From Nitzschia sp. DOCU1 (Eukaryota > Bacillariophyta > Bacillariophyceae > Bacillariales > Bacillariaceae): a stretch of DNA of 64,000 nucleotides. This document shows positions 8,283 through 16,935 of the stretch, in pieces. The notes beneath the pieces are model-generated. The model ran no database searches. It saw only the letters and a program-made list of their open reading frames with translations, and was not told where the DNA came from. The translations under genes and the position numbers were made by a program. The stretch is taken from positions 1,054,001 to 1,118,000 of the forward strand of contig OX595990.1 of assembly GCA_951394045.1 (NCBI GenBank), in the 5' to 3' direction. Position 1 is the stretch's first letter. Each line of letters starts with the position of its first letter.

Positions 8283-11192
8283 TGAAAGCGTCCAGGAAGG
8301 AAATGTTATGTTGGAATGGAAAAGACCCAAATTCCAGAATGGGGCAATCATATCATGATGGGCTTCGTACAGGCCCGGCATATCAAAGACACCCCCGAGT
8401 GGCATTTTACGGCTTTGCCCGAACTCAGCCTCGGGAGGAACTTCCAATTGATACCTTACCAAGTTCTTACAATGGTACCTTGCGTCATGAATGAGTGGCC
8501 ACCATCGTTGCATATTGACAGATGGAGCGTCTGGATTGCACTTGCGCTTTCGTAACCCAAAGTGAGGTACATACCTCTGAAATGCTCTACACATCAATGG
8601 AGGGCCGGTCGCATCGTCGTCGTCATTGTACTTCCAAACCCTTCTGCGAGTGATTTCACCAGCCATGCGAGCCAAGACTGACCAACCTTGCAATGCTATC
8701 ATCAGCTGGTGTTCACAATCGACCAACTGGAGCGGCTTGGGCATGAAGCCGCCTGTCTTGATGTGAACATTAATTCTCGAGCGCGCACGATCAATGTATT
8801 GAATCAGCTTGGCCGTGTCGTTGACAAAGGCGGACACCGCCATGGCCTGCACGTCGAACCAGACACCAGCAATACCCCTTGAAGTGTAGGCCCCGATTCC
8901 CTGATCTGACGTTTCCAACCAGTTCAAATAGGTGGTGAACCATGATTTGAGTTCGGTGTTCTCTTTGCGAGTCAGGAATCCACTCGGTTCGATCAAACGA
9001 ATGCCATCCAAAAGGAAATAAATACCATGCCAATCAATGATGCCCTCGCCCCTCTGCGTTTCGTTCCTGGCTCGTTGAGCTGTTCCAGCGTTGTTCCAGA
9101 CTGCGTCAAATGTGCCGCTCTCATCGACGCCGGTGTCATTCCAGATTCCCTCAACCGTTTCGGTGCCGTTCCAAGACTGGAAAATAGCCCGGGAAAATTT
9201 CAAGTGAGGGTTCATTTTGGTACTGGGGTCAAGAAACCATGTTCGGATGTTCCGTGCCGCTACGCTTGCATATGTAGTGTTCCCCGTCATGTAGTATGCC
9301 AGGCACAATGTGGTCGTATTTGTTTGCATGTCCCACAGCCGCAATAGGTCTCCCTGCTCCCCACTTTCAGTACCGTTCCCGCGAAGAGTAAAGTAGTCAT
9401 GTTTGCTTTCCGAGCTGGCCACCAAATGATCGGGCTTGTCCGTGACGGCCCAAGGGCCTAGTTGCGTCGCTTTGTCTGCAAGTCTCACAAGTTGCCCGAT
9501 GAAACGCCCGACGTGAGGATCCCCAGAACGGTAGAGATCTCTGTCCCGAGCTAAATCAGTTTCATTGTAGTAGAGTAACTGTCCTGGGCGATAACGATGA
9601 AATTTGATTGCAGCTTCGGTGTCCAACCTTCCAAGCAATAAATTCATAGCACTCATCCGGGAAAAATACCTGTCAAAGGACGCAACCTCCAAAGCCTTGA
9701 CTCCCGACGATAGCCTAGTCGTCCACCCCACGCGTTTCACGCTGTAGTTAGGTGGCAGATCTTCGATGGGTTGCAGGAACGGCCCCAAAAACTTTTCTTC
9801 CCACTTCCAAAAGCCATAATATTTTTCCCAGACTCCCGGGATTCGGAGTCGTTGCAAAAATTCCACCTTGTTGCGCCTACCATACCGCAGCTTTGGATGA
9901 AATCTCCCTTTGGCGGTGCGATGTAAAATGACTTGGGGTTCTTCGTTGGGCCTCGGCCTGTACTTTGGATCCAAGAGATGATTATTATCAAGAGCCCGAT
10001 GCATGGGTGTGTAGGCGTACTTGTCCTTGGGCAACTTCATCCCAGTGTACAGCTTTACATATATTGACTGGTAGGCATTTCGATGAAGGAAACAGTTTCC
10101 ATCCCATGGTAAGATCCAATCTGCGCCGTAAGAAATGCCAATATCAATCATTCTGTTACGGGCATCATTTTGATTGGTGACAAACAGATTCTTGTCTTGT
10201 TGAATCGCCTCCTCCAATCTACTCCAAGTCGCATCCATTTTGATCCTCTGATCAGGGATTCCCCGAACATATGGCTCGTAGTGAACTACATCCTGAATGG
10301 GTTGGAAGTAGTCATATCGGTAATCGACTTTGTCATAGTCGTCCAATCGAAAAGGAATGATGGTATAGTTTTGCTGGTAGAGGTGCAGCAACGCAGTCAA
10401 CTGATCTAGTATGTTGTCGTCGATGATTCGATTCAAAACCCAGTGCTTCTTGAGATACGGAAACTCTTCTTCGTGCATGAGTGTAAAATTGAGATTGCTC
10501 ACCGCTTGTTGAGGGTCGTGGCGTGGGGGCAGTGCATTGCCAATAGCTCTCAGTAACACGAGGCTAGGACCATCCTTAGGCAAGGCCTCAACAGGTTTCT
10601 TTCCCTGCGTCTTCCCCTTGATTTTTGTCGAGATGGTCTTTTTTGTTGCAGTTGTAACATTGTTAGCACGTAATATGAGGCTGGGCCTTTTATCCTTGTA
10701 CTTGTATATACGCGAGGCCTCCGCAGGTATCCCCCCTTGTGTCTCTCCCTTTCTCTTTTTTGGGATAGATTTTGTTGTTGTTGCTGCTGTCGTAACATTC
10801 TTATCATGTAAAATGAGTCTTGGGCTGGCTTTGACAATTTCAGGGAAAGCGCCCCCCAGATGATTTGTGTCTCCGGTCTTCTCCATCGTCGTTCGCGATA
10901 TTGTATCTTTGATGCCCGGCGCTGATTTGGCGGCGTTCTTATCAGCTTTTGACCTTTCACCACCTATCGTGGACGCTACTTTGACCATACGTGAGTCGTC
11001 GTCCCAGGGCAGCTTCTGTGTCGTCATTGAATGCACAAGGGAAAATTGAAACCAGGCAACGACGCCGCATAAGAAGAGCATCAACATCCAATACCTTTGC
11101 AGTGGTATCCGCATGCTCGATGGTCTTTTTGTCTGTTCGCATCGTCTTTCTGGGCCAGGGATTGTTTTCTTCCTACTAGTACCGAGCATCAT
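8241..11192 (-). CDS. Type II membrane protein: GT-like domain plus alginate-lyase-like domain (copy B)
   Basis: Protein of about 983 residues with the same plan as copy A: signal anchor (WMLMLFLCGVVAWFQ), linker, GT-like region with GADWILPWDGNCF, and a C-terminal alginate-lyase-like region (GPWAVTDKP, LAYYMTGNTTYASVAARNIR). The usual NNHGxWYD motif reads GIAGVWFD, so the catalytic Asn-His is again missing. The linker carries extra repeats of a Lys/Thr-rich unit (LILHDKNVTTAATTT, LILRANNVTTATKKT). I start at Met 11192 because similarity to copy A begins there; the frame stays open to 11426 but that part looks non-coding. The last ~22 residues, after LGLFHSN, have no counterpart in copy A. 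They read through the junction into the coiled-coil gene remnant. Confidence 0.8.
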   Translation of the reverse strand: MMLGTSRKKTIPGPERRCEQTKRPSSMRIPLQRYWMLMLFLCGVVAWFQFSLVHSMTTQKLPWDDDSRMVKVASTIGGERSKADKNAAKSAPGIKDTISRTTMEKTGDTNHLGGAFPEIVKASPRLILHDKNVTTAATTTKSIPKKRKGETQGGIPAEASRIYKYKDKRPSLILRANNVTTATKKTISTKIKGKTQGKKPVEALPKDGPSLVLLRAIGNALPPRHDPQQAVSNLNFTLMHEEEFPYLKKHWVLNRIIDDNILDQLTALLHLYQQNYTIIPFRLDDYDKVDYRYDYFQPIQDVVHYEPYVRGIPDQRIKMDATWSRLEEAIQQDKNLFVTNQNDARNRMIDIGISYGADWILPWDGNCFLHRNAYQSIYVKLYTGMKLPKDKYAYTPMHRALDNNHLLDPKYRPRPNEEPQVILHRTAKGRFHPKLRYGRRNKVEFLQRLRIPGVWEKYYGFWKWEEKFLGPFLQPIEDLPPNYSVKRVGWTTRLSSGVKALEVASFDRYFSRMSAMNLLLGRLDTEAAIKFHRYRPGQLLYYNETDLARDRDLYRSGDPHVGRFIGQLVRLADKATQLGPWAVTDKPDHLVASSESKHDYFTLRGNGTESGEQGDLLRLWDMQTNTTTLCLAYYMTGNTTYASVAARNIRTWFLDPSTKMNPHLKFSRAIFQSWNGTETVEGIWNDTGVDESGTFDAVWNNAGTAQRARNETQRGEGIIDWHGIYFLLDGIRLIEPSGFLTRKENTELKSWFTTYLNWLETSDQGIGAYTSRGIAGVWFDVQAMAVSAFVNDTAKLIQYIDRARSRINVHIKTGGFMPKPLQLVDCEHQLMIALQGWSVLARMAGEITRRRVWKYNDDDDATGPPLMCRAFQRYVPHFGLRKRKCNPDAPSVNMQRWWPLIHDARYHCKNLVRYQLEVPPEAEFGQSRKMPLGGVFDMPGLYEAHHDMIAPFWNLGLFHSNITFPSWTLSRNDSLDRRTEATD

Positions 11193-11678
11193 TGTGCTAA
11201 TAGAATCAAGTTGACAAGTGTTACAATTGAACAATACCCTTTTTTTACTCCTTTTGGACGTCTGATGTTGCCCCATTCCTCTCTCCGTGAGTTCGCCTTG
11301 GCCGGCAACCGCGCCCAACGGTCGCATTGTTGTGGACGGTAGAGTTCGGCGGGGAATGCCGGCGAATATGCCGGGCAATCCCAGGTGACGTGTACCCACT
11401 TCGCCGAATCCGAAAGGCTCTTGCATGATGGACGCCCTCAGTTTGCTGTGCCAGTAGAGGAATGATAGACTACGAAGAACGTAACGGTGATTACCTCTAC
11501 AGCAGAGTAGACAAGAAAGACCAGGGCGATCCTCCAGTAAGTCTGAAACTCAGTTTTGATTCCAGATGTTGTGAAATAAAAGCAAGACCACCAATGTACT
11601 GTAATCTTCGAGCACGAGCTCGCGTGTGTATCCATTCCCTCAGTTTGCGGTCACTAAAGCATCTAGTGCTCAAGACAA
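11193..11678. other. 5' flank of lyase-like copy B
   Basis: No separate gene. The sequence matches the flank of copy A (7712-8200) in several blocks, including caacggtcgcattgt at about 11318 and agacaagaaagaccagggc at about 11508. The frame of copy B is open to 11426, but copy A shows no sign that this part is translated. Confidence 0.6.
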
Positions 11679-12917
11679 CTAGAGATCAAGATGCTGCAAG
11701 TGAAAAATATCCACCGCAGTCCCCTCGGTGACTAGTTTCAAAATGTAAGCCAAACTCTCCTGTCCTCTGTAGACGGTTCCAAAGCAAGAATGCCCTTGAC
11801 CGGACGGCGCCGTGTAAAACTTCAAGGAGGGACCAAGCCCCTCAAAGCCCACCGAATGCTCCACACACGGGAACATTGCCGACTCTTCGGAAAACATTAG
11901 AATCATTTCCTCCATTCCCAAGGCTCGACGCTTCTGATTGAAAGCAACCTCTGCATCCATGGTCATGGATAGGCTCAAGCCACTACCAACATCGCTATCC
12001 AATAATCGAAAAGTTGTACCATCCAACATTTGATAGCTCACCAGTGACAAGAACGTGTAGACGGAATGAGGCATCTCCTTTCGCGACGCCAGTTCTAGTA
12101 TAAATGAGAAGATTGTTTGTGTGCCGCTTCGAGGCTTTGCTCCGACCTGTATATAGTAGGGACCGTTTCCATATCTGTGGGATTGAGCAAGAGATTATTA
12201 TCAGCTCGGTCTTTCCTGAAAATCCATTGACCAGCACTTTGTCTCCACCAATACTTACTCTTCTTTAGCTAAAAAGTTTTCTCGTTCTTGCGTCCTCTTT
12301 TGAATGCGATTCATCTGCTGCTCCTGTTCTGCGACCTTGCGAGTCAGTTCCTGGATGTGCATGCTACCTTCCTTGATTTGCTTTCTCGATTTCGATTGCT
12401 GCTCCGACAGCCGCGACGACCTCTCGTGCAAAATGTCGCGTTCATTTTGGATCGTCATGAGTTCTTCTGTCTGCCGATGAATGATATCCTTCAACTCAAA
12501 GTACTCCTTTTCTCGGGCTATCGTCTCGTCTTTCAATTCTCGAATTCTGCGCTCCAAAGCTTCTAGTTCCGCTTCATAGTCTGCCTCACGTGCTTCCATT
12601 TCGCGTTGCTTCTGTCGCAGGGTTTCTGTACCCGCAAATTTTCCCTTGAGCTCTGCCAATGCCAACTTGTTGTCATCATTATTGTCGAGACACTCTTGCG
12701 TTTCCTGCATTGCCATACTGACGCGATCCTGAAAGATTTGGAGGGTGGCATTGTTTTGTACCAAAATCTTGTGGACTTTACTGGAGTAGTAAGGATGGCA
12801 AAAGCTTGCAAAGACGAAAATGCCAAGCATGACGCCGCCTAGGAACACTTTGATGAATGTTTGCTTCTCGTCCTCACGTGCCGACGACTCGGCTTCCTCT
12901 TCCTCATAGGGCGACAT
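11679..12917 (-). CDS. Membrane-anchored coiled-coil protein with cyclophilin-like C-terminal domain
   Basis: Two exons, 12259-12917 and 11679-12174, with an 84-nt intron (GTAAGT donor, CACAG acceptor), give 384 residues. A membrane span at about 25-41 (FLGGVMLGIFVFASF) is followed by a long coiled coil from about 45 to 215 (heptad-rich Glu/Lys/Arg/Gln). After the splice, YGNGPYYIQV begins a domain with the layout of cyclophilin-like folds: FSFILELASRKEMPHSVYTFLSLV, then FPCVEHSVGFEG and HSCFGTVYRGQESLAYI. The catalytic residues of true peptidyl-prolyl isomerases are not clearly present, so activity is doubtful. The pairing with a coiled coil suggests a secretory-pathway scaffold, which is inference. 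Part of exon 1 was copied to 8211-8282. Confidence 0.72.
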
Positions 12918-13366
12918 TTTGATATTCGAGTGGAGCTGAGGAACTGATGTGAGTATTACGAACGAGAGACTGTAACGGATGTGGTTGCAAAAGGTTGTGG
13001 AGAGTTCTGGTTTCCCATGGGCATGTCTTCAAATGCCGTCGTAGTTCACAGTCATCGTCTCTCGTCGTCGGTCATTGTTTTTGGCGTGAATTTGGTTATC
13101 GGCGGCGTGCCGACAGGATACGTAAATAGGTATTCACCATATATATGTCATCACTAAGCTTACGTCATCGAACGCGGTTCCGTAACCAGGTGTGGTATGA
13201 TAAACAGAACAGTACAGTACACATGATGTCGTTGCTTTTGTTCTCGTCGAATCTGGTTGGAACGAATGAATCTCCGTGTTCTCATGACGAGAAATTCGGA
13301 ATTCGATGCCCGTAATTCACACACAACTTTTCTTGGCATTGCTATTATCATCGTCATTTCATCCAA
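12918..13366. promoter_or_regulatory. Divergent intergenic region
   Basis: About 450 bp between the start codons of the coiled-coil gene (minus) and the DUF4336 gene (plus). It must hold both promoters. I see no coding sequence and no motif I would name. Confidence 0.5.
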
Positions 13367-14263
13367 ATGGTGTTCGGAACGGGTATACTAGGAAAGATCT
13401 TTCTTCCTGGCTTTGCTAACGCTGGTGCTGACACTAGCTTTCAAGCAGGATCTGCCCAGGAGGAAGAGCTGCCGATCCCTGAATCCGACTGGCTACTCCA
13501 ACGATTTGCCCCCAAAGTTTGGATCGCAGAAGGCCCCACCGTCAGTTTCTATGGTTTCCCCTATCCGACACGAATGGTGGCGATTCAATTATCGGATGGT
13601 TCGGCATGGATTTGGTCACCGACGGCGTTGTCCGAGGATTTGGCACATCAAGTGGTCAAATTAGTGGGACCTGTCAAGTACATTGTCAGCCCGAATTTCC
13701 TTCATTGGCTGTCGTTAAAAGAATGGCAAGATCGATTCCCAGAAGCCAAAGTATTTGCGGGACCAGGACTAGCCCAACGAAGGATTGCCAAGGATATCGA
13801 ATTTTATGCTACGCTAACCAGTGAGACACCTTCCGAGTACTCGGAGGACATGGACCAGATTATTTTCAAAGGCGGCGTTATGGACGAAGTTGTCTTTTTT
13901 CACAAACCCAGCAAGACTGTTATTTTTTGTGACTTGATTCAACGGCATTTTGAAGACGATCAAGTAGGATGGAGGGGCTGGCTGATGAAGGCCAGTGGGC
14001 TAGTAGGGCCAACGGGGAGTACACCCAAGGAATTGATTCTTTCCTATTGGGTCCACGGGCTTTATCCTGAGGCAAGAAGAACACTAGATTTTGTCCTGGA
14101 AGAATGGAAACCAGAAGGAATGATCATCGCCCATGGAGAAAATGCACCCGAAGGCGCGTGTGTGGTGATTGAAAATTGTCTACCTTGGATCCCCAAAGAT
14201 CCCAAACCATGTTTCTGCTGCCCACCGCCAAAAACGGAGGAAGAAGAATCCTTGACAAGCTAG
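13367..14263 (+). CDS. DUF4336 domain protein (metallo-hydrolase-like)
   Basis: Protein of 298 residues in a single exon. Features of the DUF4336 family, distantly related to the metallo-beta-lactamase fold, are visible: RMVAIQLSDGSAWIWSPTAL, VKYIVSPNFLHWLSLKEW, the hydrophobic core VVFFHKPSKTVIFCDLIQ, and the C-terminal segment WKPEGMIIAHGENAP. The HxHxDH zinc motif of active beta-lactamase-like hydrolases is not seen, as is usual in this family, so no reaction can be assigned. The tail ends in a Cys/Pro cluster (CFCCPPPK). No clear targeting peptide is present. The 3' end lies 70 bp from the convergent lumenal-protein gene. Confidence 0.82.
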   Translation: MVFGTGILGKIFLPGFANAGADTSFQAGSAQEEELPIPESDWLLQRFAPKVWIAEGPTVSFYGFPYPTRMVAIQLSDGSAWIWSPTALSEDLAHQVVKLVGPVKYIVSPNFLHWLSLKEWQDRFPEAKVFAGPGLAQRRIAKDIEFYATLTSETPSEYSEDMDQIIFKGGVMDEVVFFHKPSKTVIFCDLIQRHFEDDQVGWRGWLMKASGLVGPTGSTPKELILSYWVHGLYPEARRTLDFVLEEWKPEGMIIAHGENAPEGACVVIENCLPWIPKDPKPCFCCPPPKTEEEESLTS

Positions 14264-14333
14264 CATATTTGTTTTGTTTCCGACTAGTCTAGAGTATCAG
14301 TGGAGACCCTCTCATTTCACTTTTTTATTATTG

Positions 14334-15200
14334 TCATTGAATGGACTCAAATTTGTCGCCGACTTTTGGAGAGATCTTTCCATTGACGACTTGAAAGTAC
14401 GAGTTCCAAGAATCCTTTCCAAAGTCCCATGCTGCCAAGGCACGCTCGGCGTCTCTGGAATCAATGGCGTCGCCAATCTCTTTGATGGCAAAACTTGCTT
14501 CGTTGGCATAAAATCGTGCTACCAATAATTCTCGAGACGGCCCATTGAAATTGGGTGACGTGAGCATGGCCGATGCAAACAACACCATTTTCAACAGGGC
14601 ATCGACGGCTGGTGGAGGTGGCGTTTGTGGTAATGTCGTCACATAGGAGGCTGCCGTCCGCCATGCTTGTTCCGAGTTGGTTCTTGCCGCCTCTTGTAAC
14701 GATTTACCGAGCAAAGTGTACTCCTTGGCGCCCAATGCAATGTTGAATCCATATTTGGAATACGCCGGGATGCGTTGCTTCAGCGAGACATAGGTACAAG
14801 AGTTGGAGGATGCGCCACTTTCCGTAGTCTCGCAACTTCCAAACGCATTCCATTGAGGATCGTCCAGTCGAAGGGGGCCGTTCAATGACCGTGGTGGAGT
14901 CTTGCCCATCAAGTAGTAATAATCTTCACGAATGATAGCGTCCTTGTTGGATTTACGATCCCGATTTTCGTAGTCTCCGGCAACAGCAGCTGCTGTCATG
15001 GAAGGATTCATAGTCAAAGTAGTAGTGCCTGCCACCAATGCGCCAATGGCCGATGACAGGGCCTCGCGACGAGAAACCATTCCATCGGTGGCAAGAATCT
15101 TTGCGCTGGAGGCCTGTCGTCTACCATCGACAGAAGACCATGACGTTACTTTTTGTGATAACAACACCAAGAGAAGAATGATACTGAAAGTGCGGTCCAT
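14334..15200 (-). CDS. Predicted thylakoid-lumen protein, family unknown
   Basis: Protein of 288 residues with a three-step targeting region. A signal peptide (residues 1-20) ends at VTS|WSS, a tryptophan variant of the diatom ASAF motif that directs proteins into the four-membrane plastid. A transit-like stretch follows. Next comes a twin-arginine lumen signal (SRREALSS, then a hydrophobic stretch of about 25 residues ending AAAVAG). The mature part of about 210 residues is mostly helical. It contains MGKTPPRSLNGPLRLDDPQW, and the C-terminal half looks like a helical bundle such as those of lumenal photosystem-associated proteins. I cannot name the family. A role in photosynthesis is inferred from location only. 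Confidence 0.78.
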   Translation of the reverse strand: MDRTFSIILLLVLLSQKVTSWSSVDGRRQASSAKILATDGMVSRREALSSAIGALVAGTTTLTMNPSMTAAAVAGDYENRDRKSNKDAIIREDYYYLMGKTPPRSLNGPLRLDDPQWNAFGSCETTESGASSNSCTYVSLKQRIPAYSKYGFNIALGAKEYTLLGKSLQEAARTNSEQAWRTAASYVTTLPQTPPPPAVDALLKMVLFASAMLTSPNFNGPSRELLVARFYANEASFAIKEIGDAIDSRDAERALAAWDFGKDSWNSYFQVVNGKISPKVGDKFESIQ

Positions 15201-15576
15201 GGTAGTAGTGAATATTCAGTAGAGAAAAAGGAGGTAAATGGGGGATCTTTGGAAGGTCATGTCGCGACGAAAAAATGGTCTCTGTCGGCATCAAATCCGG
15301 GGTAAACATATCTTTTTGTTCAACAAACGATTCAGATTCCGAATTCCATCCTCCAAATGCCAGTTGACCAATGCGACTAATCCTGACCGCTCGTGTCCTG
15401 AACACATCATCGCATCATCGGCGCCAAAGCAATGGCGACGGAAAGAAAGAAAGGATGACGGCCCCCTTCATACGACGACGACCTTCTTGACACCCACACC
15501 TCGGAATGAGAGTGCAGTGGAATTGATCTTTTCTAGTTGTAGCGTGTGGTTGTATAGATCGACGTCCATCCCGTCT
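15201..15576. promoter_or_regulatory. Divergent region between lumenal-protein and TraB genes
   Basis: The plus-strand frame of the TraB gene is open from 15238. The extra 113 residues are low in recognisable structure and would leave under 40 bp to the divergent gene, so I treat this stretch as promoter and 5' UTR. Confidence 0.45.
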
Positions 15577-16935
15577 ATGATGCCGGGTCGACTTTTGATG
15601 ACAGAGAACAAAATGGGAGCAGTACCAAAAAGTGGGAATTGTCGCTTCGTTCTCGCGACGTTGTCGTTATTCTTCCTGCTAGATGCCATTGTCGGAGCTA
15701 CAGCCTCAACAGGTTTCCACGGCCCAGCGGTGGTCAATTTTCCTGCGGCTTCCGTCGAAAGCAACCGTGAAGACTTGGCTGGCAACGCGACGGCAGCAGG
15801 GTCCGAGGATTCCATCGCCACCATTGACAATGCTACGACGACGGCTCCTCCTCTGGCAGAATGGAGACGGAGTTTGCCAGTGGAACTGCAGAACAAGACG
15901 AAAACACTCCAGCGAATCGTAGTGCCTGGAAGCAATGGATGCCGTGTCGAAGTCTACCTCCTGGGCACGGCTCATGTTTCCAACGATTCCTCGCGCGACG
16001 TTCGCCTGTTGTTGGACGCCGTCGAGCCGAACGTTTTGTTCCTGGAACTTTGTGATCAACGAATTCCCATGATGTTGACCCCACCAACCCCACCAAAACC
16101 AGCAGAGGACGAAATGTCACAGACGAAGAATGTCGACGAGCCAAAGCAATCCTTCTGGAAGCGGCTGGCGAGTAGAAAACGCAAAAGCAAAACACAACAA
16201 CCACCACCCGAAGGTAGCAGGTCCATGTACGGGGTCGCTGCCGGTTTACTGACGAACATGCAACAGGACTATGCACAGAGTCTAGGGGTGGAACTTGGAG
16301 GGGAATTCAGGGTGGCATTCAATTATTGGAACGAGCATCGTCAGCAACGAATCATCCACATGATCTTGGGCGACCGACCCCTCTATCTGACGCTGACAAG
16401 AGCCTGGCAAAGTCTACGGCTATGGGGGAAAACCAAGCTAGTTGTTAGTCTCTTGATAAGTTCTTTACAAAAGCCTGATCCCGAGGAACTGCGCGAATGG
16501 ATGCAAAAGATATTGTCGGATGATACGGGTGACTTGTTGACGGAATCCATTGCGGAGTTGGCAAAGCACTTTCCAGCTCTAGAGAGGGTCATCATCCAGG
16601 AGCGCGACACCTACATGGCATGCAAATTGTATCAAACGTGTCGATCTCTTCTTCAACAGCAGGCCTCATCATCCAATCGCTATGCAAAGCAGCAGCAACA
16701 AACATCCAAGGTCACCAAGCTGGTGGCGATTGTTGGCGCTGGCCATGTCCAGGGCATTTGTCGGTTGCTTACCGAAGGACGCGGAAGACAGCCAGAAGAG
16801 ATGCTGGAACCACTGATTCAGTTAAAGAAGCCAATACCTCACGAAGATCGGCAAATCTTGATATTCGATGTCATGGAAGTCAACGCGGAATTACTTCAGT
16901 CTATGGCAGAAGAAATGCAAGCATCGTCGCCCTGA
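15577..16935 (+). CDS. TraB/PrgY domain protein
   Basis: About 452 residues from the Met at 15577; 15580, 15598 and 15613 are alternative starts. A signal peptide is visible (FVLATLSLFFLLDAIVGATAS, followed by TGF), so the protein enters the secretory route or possibly the plastid. The TraB domain begins with VEVYLLGTAHVSNDS and continues through VEPNVLFLELCDQR, the ERDTYMA motif and the C-terminal VAIVGAGHVQGI. These are the conserved His/Glu blocks of this family, which is related to TIKI-type metalloproteases and eukaryotic TRABD. An insertion rich in Pro/Lys/Gln (about residues 170-210) splits the N-terminal block from the rest. The reaction is unknown. The upstream open frame to 15238 is judged to be 5' UTR. 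Confidence 0.85.
   Translation: MMPGRLLMTENKMGAVPKSGNCRFVLATLSLFFLLDAIVGATASTGFHGPAVVNFPAASVESNREDLAGNATAAGSEDSIATIDNATTTAPPLAEWRRSLPVELQNKTKTLQRIVVPGSNGCRVEVYLLGTAHVSNDSSRDVRLLLDAVEPNVLFLELCDQRIPMMLTPPTPPKPAEDEMSQTKNVDEPKQSFWKRLASRKRKSKTQQPPPEGSRSMYGVAAGLLTNMQQDYAQSLGVELGGEFRVAFNYWNEHRQQRIIHMILGDRPLYLTLTRAWQSLRLWGKTKLVVSLLISSLQKPDPEELREWMQKILSDDTGDLLTESIAELAKHFPALERVIIQERDTYMACKLYQTCRSLLQQQASSSNRYAKQQQQTSKVTKLVAIVGAGHVQGICRLLTEGRGRQPEEMLEPLIQLKKPIPHEDRQILIFDVMEVNAELLQSMAEEMQASSP

Noticed and set aside
11193..11426. 78-residue N-terminal extension of lyase-like copy B
   Set aside because: Copy A shows homologous DNA here but no matching open frame, and similarity at the protein level starts at the Met at 11192.
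15238..15576. 113-residue N-terminal extension of the TraB protein
   Set aside because: It would place the start codon 38 bp from a divergent gene and bury the obvious signal peptide internally.
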